This document shows, in pieces, positions 8,508 through 15,805 of a DNA stretch of 64,000 nucleotides. Numbering within the stretch: the first letter of the stretch is position 1; each line of letters opens with the position of its first letter. Both the position numbers and the translations under genes were made by a program. Source of the stretch: Altericroceibacterium indicum (GTDB taxonomy: Bacteria; Pseudomonadota; Alphaproteobacteria; Sphingomonadales; Sphingomonadaceae); NCBI RefSeq assembly GCF_009828105.1, contig NZ_WTYQ01000001.1, forward strand, positions 558,001-622,000. The letters are read 5' to 3'. The notes under the pieces were generated by a model. The model did not search any database. It was not told the DNA's origin and saw only the letters and a program-made list of their open reading frames with translations.

Positions 8508-9501
8508 GAAGGGTCTCTCTCTTGTTTTCGAGTGTGGCGGCGTAGCGCCGGGCGTAGGCCTGAGCCAAAGCCGCGCAGACGATAAGTTGCATCTGGTGAT
8601 AGAGCATCAGCGGAAGCACCATCACACCGACCTGCGCTGGTTCAAACATGGCCCCGGCAATGGGAACGCCGCTGGCGAGGCTCTTTTTCGAACCGCAAAA
8701 TACGAGTACGGCCTCATCCTCATGTGGTTGCCGTGTGAGCCGGGCCATCAGGCGCGAGAGCATGAGAACAATCGCCAGCAAGACGGCATCCAGCAAGAGG
8801 ATGGTGGCAAGGTCGCCAATGTCAAAGCGAGACCACAACCCTTCGACAACGGCGGCGCTGAAAGCCGTGTAAACCACCAGAAGAATGACGCCGCGATCTG
8901 TTCGGCCGACGAGCGTTTTATGGCGGTCAATGAAGCTGCCAATCACAGGGCGCATCAAATGGCCGACGATGAATGGTAACAGCAAAGTGCCGCCAATCTT
9001 TACCAGCGCATCAAGGAAGAAACTGCTGTCTGCACTTCCCCCGTTCAGCAAAATGGCTGCTAGGACAGGCGTGAAGACGATGCCGAGCACGTTGGAAAGC
9101 GAAGCGCTGCATACGGCCGCAGACACATTGCCATGCGCCATAGCCGTCATTGCAATGGATGACTGAACTGTGGAAGGAACGATGCACAGAAACAGAAAGC
9201 CGGCGACGATGGCAGGGTTAAGCCATGGCCCCAATGCGGTAGTGATGCCCAATCCCAAAAGCGGAAAAATCACGAAGGTTGTTGCCAGCACCATCAGATG
9301 AAGATGCCAGGCACCAAGCCCCGCCACCACGGCAGAGCGGGAGAGTTTTGCCCCATGGAGAAAGAATAAGAGGACAATTCCGGCATTTGTCAGCCAGTCA
9401 AACCCGATCGCCGCATCCCCTTTTGCTGGCAGAAATGTCGCAAATGCGAGTGTCGCAAACAGCAGCAGCAGAAAGGGATCGAGCTTGAAGCGCGAGAACA
9501 T
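8500..9501 (-). CDS. Bile acid:sodium symporter-like transporter (SBF-like)
   Basis: This is a 333-residue protein with about 10 hydrophobic segments. The motifs FFLHGAKLS, a proline-broken segment IVPSTVQSSIAMTAMAHGN and FCGSKKSLASGVP are typical of the SBF-like branch (YfeH type) of the bile acid/Na+ symporter superfamily. These import organic anions with sodium; many bacterial members carry small carboxylates. It lies immediately upstream of the TauD-type dioxygenase in the same direction, suggesting a transport-plus-oxidation pair. It is separated from the AraC gene upstream by a strong hairpin, so it may have its own promoter. Confidence 0.86.
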   Translation of the reverse strand: MFSRFKLDPFLLLLFATLAFATFLPAKGDAAIGFDWLTNAGIVLLFFLHGAKLSRSAVVAGLGAWHLHLMVLATTFVIFPLLGLGITTALGPWLNPAIVAGFLFLCIVPSTVQSSIAMTAMAHGNVSAAVCSASLSNVLGIVFTPVLAAILLNGGSADSSFFLDALVKIGGTLLLPFIVGHLMRPVIGSFIDRHKTLVGRTDRGVILLVVYTAFSAAVVEGLWSRFDIGDLATILLLDAVLLAIVLMLSRLMARLTRQPHEDEAVLVFCGSKKSLASGVPIAGAMFEPAQVGVMVLPLMLYHQMQLIVCAALAQAYARRYAATLENKRETLHA

Positions 9502-9541
9502 GAGGGCACTATTCCTGTGATATTATCAGTCTTTTTGCATA

Positions 9542-9575
9542 AGGCACATGCGGTGTCTTGTCGCCGCATGTGCCT
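9542..9575 (-). terminator. 12-bp perfect hairpin after the AraC gene
   Basis: A perfect inverted repeat with 12-bp arms (AGGCACATGCGG / CCGCATGTGCCT) and a 10-base loop directly abuts the stop codon of the AraC gene and precedes the SBF-like transporter. There is no strong U tract on the minus strand, so it could be a terminator, an RNA-processing stem that separates the two parts of the operon, or an operator-like dyad. Confidence 0.5.
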
Positions 9576-10601
9576 CTATTTGTCTGAATACGTTTGTAAC
9601 AGCCTTGGTTCCAGTGCCTTGATGCGCGCATCTCTCGGGGTTTCATCATATCTGGCCCTGAAAGCGCGACTGAAATGAGCCGATTGATTGAAACCCCAGC
9701 GGAACGCGATTTCCGAAATGGAAAGCTGGGCGTGAAGCGGGCTGGTTAAATCTGCTCGAGCACGCTCCAGCCTGCGGTTCTTCACATAATTGGTGACCGT
9801 TTGATTGTTGCGCGCAAAGAGATTTTGCAGGTAACGTGTTGAAACACCCTCATCATTGGCAATGGCCCCCACGGAGAGTTCCGGATCGCCAAGTTGGGTT
9901 TCAATTCGCTGGCAAATCCGATCAAGTTGACGGGCCTTTGCCGCGGCGGATCCTCCCTTTCCGGCCGCCCCGCCCATATTGGCAAGAACTGCCACAAGTA
10001 ATTCGGTCAGTGCTGATTCCATTGCATTCCATTCACCGCTGCGCGCTGCAGAAAGGCTCTTGGCGATGCTACGTAGCAAGCTCATTAACCCATATTCTAG
10101 AACGGTTTGGGGAGAAATGACCGAGACTTTGGCTTCCATCGGCGACAGCATCCTGGCATCAATGGCCACGCGGGGAATGCGCAGGAAAAGGTGCCGCCAG
10201 GGTGCTGTGAAAGTGAGGCTGGCATCGACCCCTGTTGCGCCAAGCGTCAGATGATCGGGCGTCAGCGATGTCACGCCATCGGAATGCTTCAGTCTGGCTT
10301 CACCCTCCAGCAGAAGGCCAAGCCACAGGCTGGTATTATTGTCCGGCAAGCGCCCGGCTATGGATTGCGGCCCGCCTGAAACCAGTGCAAATTCAAATCC
10401 CATGGGAGAGGTGAGGGCCAGCACCGTGCCGGCCCCTGTATCACTTGCAAGAGGATCGTCGAATGGCAGTTTTAGCCGGCGCATCGCATCAGACCAGGCC
10501 ACGGCTCTTTGCTCAAACGGCAAGGCCCGAGCATCGAATGTCCACCTTGGGGGTGGGCTTTCCGTGGCCGGTTCTGAGAGGTTATTTGGGATCTTTGACA
10601 C
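9576..10601 (-). CDS. AraC-family transcriptional regulator
   Basis: This is a ~341-residue regulator. The C-terminal ~100 residues contain the AraC double HTH (VGAIANDEGVSTRYLQNLFA, then ISEIAFRWGFNQSAHFSRAF). The N-terminal part resembles the sensor half of the AraC-amidase fusion. The open frame extends to 10679, but the GTG at 10601 is preferred: it has AAGG four bases upstream and reduces the overlap with the acetamidase gene from 98 to 20 bases. It is translated after the acetamidase in the same transcript. It probably controls the catabolic cluster; the inducer is unknown. Confidence 0.85.
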   Translation of the reverse strand: MSKIPNNLSEPATESPPPRWTFDARALPFEQRAVAWSDAMRRLKLPFDDPLASDTGAGTVLALTSPMGFEFALVSGGPQSIAGRLPDNNTSLWLGLLLEGEARLKHSDGVTSLTPDHLTLGATGVDASLTFTAPWRHLFLRIPRVAIDARMLSPMEAKVSVISPQTVLEYGLMSLLRSIAKSLSAARSGEWNAMESALTELLVAVLANMGGAAGKGGSAAAKARQLDRICQRIETQLGDPELSVGAIANDEGVSTRYLQNLFARNNQTVTNYVKNRRLERARADLTSPLHAQLSISEIAFRWGFNQSAHFSRAFRARYDETPRDARIKALEPRLLQTYSDK

Positions 10602-11673
10602 TGCCCTTGTCCGGAAAGAGGGCACGGTCAATGCGGACGTGAATGCCCTGGGTTCCGTCCACAACTTGCGTGATACCAAAATCCGCTGCGACGCTCATCA
10701 GCGAGTAAGCATCTGTTTTGCTGAGGCCTTGATGTTCGTTCAGCAGATGGAGCATGTCCATTGAGGCCCCCTTCATCGCCACATCGAGATCCTCGCCAAA
10801 GCCGTGAACAATCCAGTGATCGGGCGTTTCCAGCAGCGGGGAGGGGAATTTGAAATCCTTGCGCAGGATGATCTGGAAAAGCACGTCAAGCGATGCTTCG
10901 ATGGCTGTGCCGCTGATTTCACCGTCACCCTGGCTGATATGCGGGTCACCGATGGAAAACAGGCCGCCTTTGACCTGCACCGGATAATACATCCGCGAAT
11001 TTGCACCGATCCGCCAATTGTCGATGTTCCCCCCATGCAGACCCGGTGGAATGGTGCTGACCGGTGCGTCCACTGCAGGTGCGACACCGGCTGTACCAAG
11101 GTGTGGGCGGGCTGGAACGGTGATCCCGTCAAGCGCTGGCTGGCGGTCACAGTGAGGGCAATGGGTAATGCGGCCGGGGATGAGATATTTTTCTTCTACA
11201 TCATAGGCATAGAGCGCCTTGGCCGTGTTGGAGTTGGGGTTGAGTTCATAAATTGTAACCCGCTCCGTCTCTTCAAATTCCTTGTAGAGATGGCCCCAAT
11301 TGGCCTGCAGATTGGACCCGTAATTGAAGCGCGGAGTCATCTGGAAATAACGGACTTCCAGCATATCTCCGGGCTCTGCATCTTCAATATAGATCGGCCC
11401 GGTCATGATGTGGACGCCGGGGGACCGGGTGCTGGGATCAATCTCGGTAAAGATGCGCTGGATATTCTCATCAAACATCAATTCAGGATCATCACCAGCG
11501 TGATGAGTTACCGCTTCAGCCTGGATGAGATCGCCGCTTTTGACGGTGAGGGCGGGCTTGATTTCTGGCGAAAAGAAGCCCCAATGCACGGTTTCCGGGG
11601 TGGCTCTGAGCCTGTGAAGCGCCGATGGCTGAACTTCATTCCGCTGGCTACCGTGGTTACAAATCAACGCCAT
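10582..11673 (-). CDS. Acetamidase/formamidase (FmdA/AmdA family)
   Basis: This is a 363-residue free-standing amidase of the FmdA/AmdA family, with PETVHWGFF, THHAGDDPELMF, GVHIMTGPIYIEDAEPGD, GLHGGNIDNWRIG and GDPHISQGDGEISGTAIE. The family hydrolyses formamide or acetamide to ammonia and the acid. The start at 11673 has a strong AGGGGGA site. A CPHC pair sits in the middle (THCPHCDRQ), where it could bind metal or form a disulfide; the fused copy lacks it. It is the unfused counterpart of the amidase domain at about 6400-7654 and overlaps the AraC gene at its end. It probably releases ammonia or formate from a pathway intermediate. Confidence 0.9.
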   Translation of the reverse strand: MALICNHGSQRNEVQPSALHRLRATPETVHWGFFSPEIKPALTVKSGDLIQAEAVTHHAGDDPELMFDENIQRIFTEIDPSTRSPGVHIMTGPIYIEDAEPGDMLEVRYFQMTPRFNYGSNLQANWGHLYKEFEETERVTIYELNPNSNTAKALYAYDVEEKYLIPGRITHCPHCDRQPALDGITVPARPHLGTAGVAPAVDAPVSTIPPGLHGGNIDNWRIGANSRMYYPVQVKGGLFSIGDPHISQGDGEISGTAIEASLDVLFQIILRKDFKFPSPLLETPDHWIVHGFGEDLDVAMKGASMDMLHLLNEHQGLSKTDAYSLMSVAADFGITQVVDGTQGIHVRIDRALFPDKGSVKDPK

Positions 11674-11718
11674 ATGCGTCCCCCTGAAGTGAAGTTTGAA
11701 AGAGTTTCTGCGCGCATG

Positions 11719-12501
11719 TCAGTCTGCGCCGATGAGAATGCTCGTCATGCTGAGCGAACTGTGCTGGATGAAATTGGGCCCTAATTCGGCCTTTTCGCCT
11801 TCTTCACGGGCACCCAGAACATACAGAAGGGGCCAGAAGTGGTCCGGTGTGGGGGCAGAGCGCTGCGCATCTGCGCCAAGAGCTGCGAAGTTGATAACTG
11901 TCTCCGGCTCATCATTCATGACAGCATCCAGCATCGTAGAATTGAACCGTTCAGCCCAATCATAGGGCGGGGAATTCGGATCGCTCCAATCCATCGCCGG
12001 AAGATTGTGCACGATATTGCCCGTGCCCATGATAAGCACGCCTTCATCGCGCAAGGGGCGAAGCGCTTTGCCGATTTCCCATCGCTCCGCGGTTGAAATA
12101 TCGACATCCATGCTGAGCTGGGCCACGGGAATATCCGCATCGGGATAGGCGTGCACCAGCACCGACCATGTGCCGTGATCGAGGCCCCATTTCTGATCGC
12201 CAAAAACGGGTTTTGGGGCGAGCAATTCGGTGACCCGCGCGACCAGTTCGGGTGCCCCTCTGGCGGGGTATTGCACATCGAACAAAGCTTGAGGGAAGGC
12301 ACCGAAATCATGGATCGTGCGTGGCTGATCCATCGCGGTGACACCGGTCCCATGCGTCAGCCAATGGGCTGAGATGCACAAAATGGCTTTGGGTTTGCCG
12401 ATCCTGTCGGCGATAGTCTTCCAGGTTGCCGTCGTATCGCTCTGTTCAAGAGCAATCATCGGGCTGCCATGGCCGAAAAAGACGATCGGCATCCGGCTCA
12501 T
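11719..12501 (-). CDS. DODA-type extradiol aromatic ring-opening dioxygenase
   Basis: This is a 260-residue member of the LigB/DODA class III extradiol dioxygenase superfamily. Conserved histidines are visible at His11 (FFGHGSP), His46 (ISAHWLT), His109 (GLDHGTW) and His221 (TPDHFWP), matching the metal ligands and acid/base residues of the family. Members open catechol-like rings; the bacterial YgiD type acts on 4,5-DOPA. In this setting it could open a dihydroxylated ring made by the nearby Rieske oxygenase. That link is an inference, since the gene is separated from the Rieske unit by a large hairpin and 146 bases. Confidence 0.87.
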   Translation of the reverse strand: MSRMPIVFFGHGSPMIALEQSDTTATWKTIADRIGKPKAILCISAHWLTHGTGVTAMDQPRTIHDFGAFPQALFDVQYPARGAPELVARVTELLAPKPVFGDQKWGLDHGTWSVLVHAYPDADIPVAQLSMDVDISTAERWEIGKALRPLRDEGVLIMGTGNIVHNLPAMDWSDPNSPPYDWAERFNSTMLDAVMNDEPETVINFAALGADAQRSAPTPDHFWPLLYVLGAREEGEKAELGPNFIQHSSLSMTSILIGAD

Positions 12502-12587
12502 AAAATGATCTCCAGTCGCAGCAAGCGGATTGAGAACCGATATGGTTATTGATTGGCTTGCTCATTTACCCCATGAGAATGACGGGA

Positions 12588-12634
12588 GGCGGAGCAACAA
12601 TCTTGTATCTGTGCGCACAAGATGTTGTTCCGCC
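12588..12634. repeat. Long imperfect palindrome between the VOC and DODA genes
   Basis: Arms of 19 and 18 bases pair almost perfectly, with one G/A difference and one bulged base, around a loop that itself carries the perfect palindrome TGTGCGCACA at 12610-12619. It lies 14 bases beyond the VOC stop and about 85 bases upstream of the DODA start. No T tract follows on either strand, so it is not a textbook terminator. It could be an mRNA-stabilising stem, a regulator site or a small mobile palindromic repeat. Confidence 0.6.
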
Positions 12635-12647
12635 GCAGTCTCAGCGA

Positions 12648-13133
12648 TTATTCGCGGGTGTAGTTTTCAGGAATTTCCGGATTTTCACCGCCTTTGACCC
12701 ACAGGATGATTTCATTGCCCCATGGATCGCGGAAGGCGTGGTTCAAGCCGTTGAATTCTTTCCAGTAATGGTTGCGCCACAAGACTTGCGCCCCGTGTTT
12801 TTCCGCACGTTCAAGAATGGCTTCGGGCGTGTCATTGTCATCCACCAGCACCCAGATGCGCGGCTTACGACCGTCCGCTGCGACTATGCGCGGTTCCACA
12901 CCGGCAGGATCAGGATGCGGGCGCATATTGGCCGCATTGGCAATGCCAAGGTGGAGGTTGCCAATCTGGCTGTCTGAACCGTCCTTGTTCTGAAAGAAAC
13001 CACCCGGCACCATACGGTGAAATTCACCGGCCGGGCGGGGGTCATCCTCCCAACCCAGAACCTCGGCGTAGAACTTTCCGGCGGCGACCGGGTCTTCGGC
13101 TGGAAAATCGACAAAAATGAGAGAATTGGCCAT
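12648..13133 (-). CDS. VOC-family (glyoxalase/bleomycin-resistance fold) protein
   Basis: This is a ~161-residue VOC protein. The N-terminal FVDFPAEDPVAAGKFYAEVLGW and C-terminal NHAFRDPWGNEIILW are the two half-modules typical of the fold, which binds a divalent metal. The ATG at 13133 has GGAG nine bases upstream and starts the canonical first strand; the frame extends upstream to 13238 but without family-like sequence. It is downstream of the Rieske oxygenase gene but separated from it by a terminator-like hairpin. Members include ring-cleavage dioxygenases, lyases and binding proteins, so the reaction cannot be assigned. Confidence 0.8.
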   Translation of the reverse strand: MANSLIFVDFPAEDPVAAGKFYAEVLGWEDDPRPAGEFHRMVPGGFFQNKDGSDSQIGNLHLGIANAANMRPHPDPAGVEPRIVAADGRKPRIWVLVDDNDTPEAILERAEKHGAQVLWRNHYWKEFNGLNHAFRDPWGNEIILWVKGGENPEIPENYTRE

Positions 13134-13238
13134 CAATATGTGCTCCGCTTTAGGCATGTGAACTGTGCCTAGAGCTAGCAGTGCGAAAGCCGTGTTCCCT
13201 GTCTGAACACGCACGAAAGTTTGATTGTGCACTTTCAT

Positions 13239-13273
13239 GCAAAAGCCGGCCTCTTTGGGAGACCGGCTTTTGC
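13239..13273 (-). terminator. Rho-independent terminator after the Rieske gene
   Basis: An 11-bp perfect stem (GCAAAAGCCGG / CCGGCTTTTGC) with extra inner pairing starts 26 bases after the Rieske stop. Its flanks are A-rich on one side and T-rich on the other, so it can work in both directions. Confidence 0.75.
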
Positions 13274-13298
13274 GTTATGCCTATGACGTGCTGCCCGA

Positions 13299-14495
13299 TC
13301 AGGCGTGTAATTTGGTGATCGGAGCAGAAGGGCCACGGCGGCGATCACGTTCGGCCCAATAACGATCAACCAGCCAGCGGTTGAATTGACGCTGGGCGTC
13401 TTCCTGCCAGCTATAACGGCCACGCGGGGCAAATTTTGATCCCAGACCCTGCTGCACAAGAAGATCGACATGCAGATCCTGCGCCACGATTTCCGCTGTG
13501 GCATCATCGTTGATTTTGATCTTCTGTTCGTAAAGCGGATCATCTTTGGCACTGGGATGAAACAGGCTGCCGAAAGTGAGGCCATGTTTGGAAGGCCCGC
13601 GGGCATCCATAATGAGATAAATCACCACATCGTTGAGCATGACGAGTGACAGGCTGGGAGGAAGATTCACGAACAGAACCCGGTTCTGCTCTTCTTCATT
13701 CAGTTTTGGAAAGACCGGGAACAGCGCCTTTTGTGTCGGGTTGAAACTGGCGTTTGGATGGGTTGAGCCGTTCAAACGATAGTAGCCGGCGGTTTCCGGT
13801 GGCACTTCGGGGAAGCTGGCCAGCGAACTAGGGATGAAATCATGCAAGCCCTGATGGAGGCGGTTGGCGTGATAGCCATCATTGTTATTTTCGAACTGAA
13901 CTTTCCAGTTCCACTCATATTCAAAAGATAGCGCGTCAGGCCCACGCAATGTTGCCATTTCAAAATTGCCGACGACCTCCTCAAGCGGCTTGAGCTGTTC
14001 CACCAGCGGTTTGGCTTCCGGGTCAAAATTGACGAAGATGAAGCCGTGCCATGTTTCCAGTTTCAGCTTGGGCAGATTGTGCTTTTTCTTGTCGAAATTG
14101 CAGGTTTTGCTCATCGCTGGCGCGCCAACCAGCTTGCCGTCTATATCGTAGGACCAATGGTGGTAGGGGCAGGTGAAGCCGCGTGTATTGCCTTTGCCTT
14201 CAGCCACCAGCATCGCCCGATGCTGACAGACGGCGGACATGGCATTGAGCTGGCCATCACGCCCACGGGCGATAATGATCGGCTCATTGGCGTGGGTGGT
14301 GGTGAAGAAGTCACCATTTTCAGGCAACCATTCCTCGCGCCCGACGCAAAGCCATTCCCGATAGAAAAGGGCTTCTTTCTCGAACTCGTAAAATTCCGCA
14401 CTGGTGTAGATTTCTGGCGGCAGGGACTCTGCTTCTTCGGTTGGCGTGATCGAGCTTGCAAAGCTGTCGAAGAATTTATCGTTCAAAAGGGTCAT
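13299..14495 (-). CDS. Rieske-type aromatic ring-hydroxylating oxygenase, alpha subunit
   Basis: This is a 398-residue terminal oxygenase. The Rieske [2Fe-2S] ligands are Cys90-x-His92 and Cys109-x2-His112. The catalytic-domain iron site is visible as Asp206, His209 and His214 in NNDGYHANRLHQGLHDF. Such enzymes use electrons from a reductase/ferredoxin to hydroxylate or demethylate aromatic and N-methyl substrates. No ferredoxin or reductase gene is in the window, so electron transfer partners must be encoded elsewhere. The start has AAGGGA upstream. A small dyad (GCATT-TATG-AATGC, 14632-14645) in the 185-base upstream gap may be a regulatory site. The specific substrate is unknown. Confidence 0.92.
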   Translation of the reverse strand: MTLLNDKFFDSFASSITPTEEAESLPPEIYTSAEFYEFEKEALFYREWLCVGREEWLPENGDFFTTTHANEPIIIARGRDGQLNAMSAVCQHRAMLVAEGKGNTRGFTCPYHHWSYDIDGKLVGAPAMSKTCNFDKKKHNLPKLKLETWHGFIFVNFDPEAKPLVEQLKPLEEVVGNFEMATLRGPDALSFEYEWNWKVQFENNNDGYHANRLHQGLHDFIPSSLASFPEVPPETAGYYRLNGSTHPNASFNPTQKALFPVFPKLNEEEQNRVLFVNLPPSLSLVMLNDVVIYLIMDARGPSKHGLTFGSLFHPSAKDDPLYEQKIKINDDATAEIVAQDLHVDLLVQQGLGSKFAPRGRYSWQEDAQRQFNRWLVDRYWAERDRRRGPSAPITKLHA

Positions 14496-14680
14496 AGTGC
14501 CATCCCTTCGGCAGATTGAATGATCAAAAGGGGGCGCTTACCGGCGCCAATATCCGCTTTTGTTGCAGCAAGCCTACGATGATCCTCCCTTGGCGGCTTT
14601 GCCTGATGCGATCATTTTCTTGTTGGAACTCGCATTTATGAATGCAAAATATTACTCGATCCGGGTAAGAAACCACTTTG

Positions 14681-15715
14681 TCAAACAGGTGGCAAAAAAG
14701 CGTCATCAGCTATTGCGCCGATTTCCTTGATGTCGCGCCAGAACTGCAATGGAATTTCTTCGGCCGCCGCTTTTTTATTGGATGCAATTCTGTCTGCACG
14801 GGTGGTACCGAAGAGAATGCATTGTATCTGCGGATGGGCTTGCGTGAATTGCAGCGACGCGGCGGCAAGGGACACGTGATGGCGTTCGCAAATCGCGCTG
14901 ATCGTCTTGACGCGCTGGCTTATTTCAGGAGAGGCCAGGCGATAGTCATAGGTGGCAGCCGGATCGGCTCCATCGGCCAAAATCCCTGAATTGAACACGC
15001 CCGCAGCGATAATCGGCGTTTCAGCCGCTTTGGCGACCGGGAAAAATTCGTCCAGTGCCGATTGATCGAGCATGGTGTAGCGCGATGCGAGCATAGCCAC
15101 ATCGAAATGATACCGACGGAGCATTCTTGCCCCAAAAGTGGGATCGTTCACCGATATGCCGCTATAGGTGATAATTCCTTCACGCTTCAATTTGTCGAGC
15201 GCACGAGTGCCACTTTCCAGGAATGCGCGGTAGTGCGTTTCCAGATTAGCCCCGTGATTGGCAGGATCAAGGTCGTGGATGAACAGCACGTCGAGCGATG
15301 TCGTGCCGATGCGGAGCAGTGATTGCTCAACGCTGCGCATGATCCCGTCGTAGCTGTAATCGAATTGCGAGCGGAAAGGCAGTGGGGCGGCAAAGAAGGC
15401 TGGGGCAGAGGCTTCTTCACCCGGAACGAGATAACGCCCGGCTTTGCTGGCAATGATCAGGCGGGCTTTGTCTTCTCTTTCGCGCAGGAATGTGCCTAGG
15501 CGTAGTTCAGCAAGTCCGGCTCCATAGCCAGGGGCGGTATCGAAGAAGGTAATTCCGGCATCAGCCGCGGCGTGCAGGGCGGCATTGGCATCTGCTTCGG
15601 AAACTGCGCGTTTCAGATTGCCGATTTCGGCTGTGCCAAACCCTATCCGGCCAAAGGGAAGGGTGGCCCAGCCGTATTTTTGCTCTGGCTCGCCTGCCAA
15701 TTCAATCTGTTCCAT
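14681..15715 (-). CDS. Aldo/keto reductase
   Basis: This is a 344-residue aldo/keto reductase. The catalytic tetrad is visible: Asp59 and Tyr64 (FFDTAPGYGAG), Lys91 (IIASKAGR) and His147 (LFIHDLDP). The family reduces carbonyls or oxidises alcohols using NADPH/NADH; the sequence style is close to aldose (threo-aldose/fucose) dehydrogenase-type AKRs. It follows the GMC oxidoreductase gene on the same strand with a 90-base gap containing palindromes. Within the cluster it probably interconverts an aldehyde/ketone intermediate and an alcohol. Confidence 0.86.
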   Translation of the reverse strand: MEQIELAGEPEQKYGWATLPFGRIGFGTAEIGNLKRAVSEADANAALHAAADAGITFFDTAPGYGAGLAELRLGTFLREREDKARLIIASKAGRYLVPGEEASAPAFFAAPLPFRSQFDYSYDGIMRSVEQSLLRIGTTSLDVLFIHDLDPANHGANLETHYRAFLESGTRALDKLKREGIITYSGISVNDPTFGARMLRRYHFDVAMLASRYTMLDQSALDEFFPVAKAAETPIIAAGVFNSGILADGADPAATYDYRLASPEISQRVKTISAICERHHVSLAAASLQFTQAHPQIQCILFGTTRADRIASNKKAAAEEIPLQFWRDIKEIGAIADDAFLPPV

Positions 15716-15738
15716 CGCCCGCTCATAGCGAAACGGGC

Positions 15739-15754
15739 GATCAAGTGCTTGATC
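15739..15754. promoter_or_regulatory. Palindrome upstream of the aldo/keto reductase (possible operator)
   Basis: A 16-bp dyad with perfect 7-bp arms (GATCAAG-tg-CTTGATC) is centred about 31 bases upstream of the aldo/keto reductase start. It directly follows a second hairpin (CGCCCG / CGGGCG, 15717-15738) that spans the start region. The first dyad looks like a repressor site; the second could limit translation. Confidence 0.4.
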
Positions 15755-15805
15755 GTAGGCGCACCAAACTTGAGCCCACGCGCTCTATGGCGCTTACCTT
15801 CGCGC

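Noticed and set aside
10804-11784. 326-residue plus-strand open frame
   Set aside because: It lies antisense to the acetamidase gene, which has strong family motifs and a good ribosome site. The plus-strand translation resembles no family.
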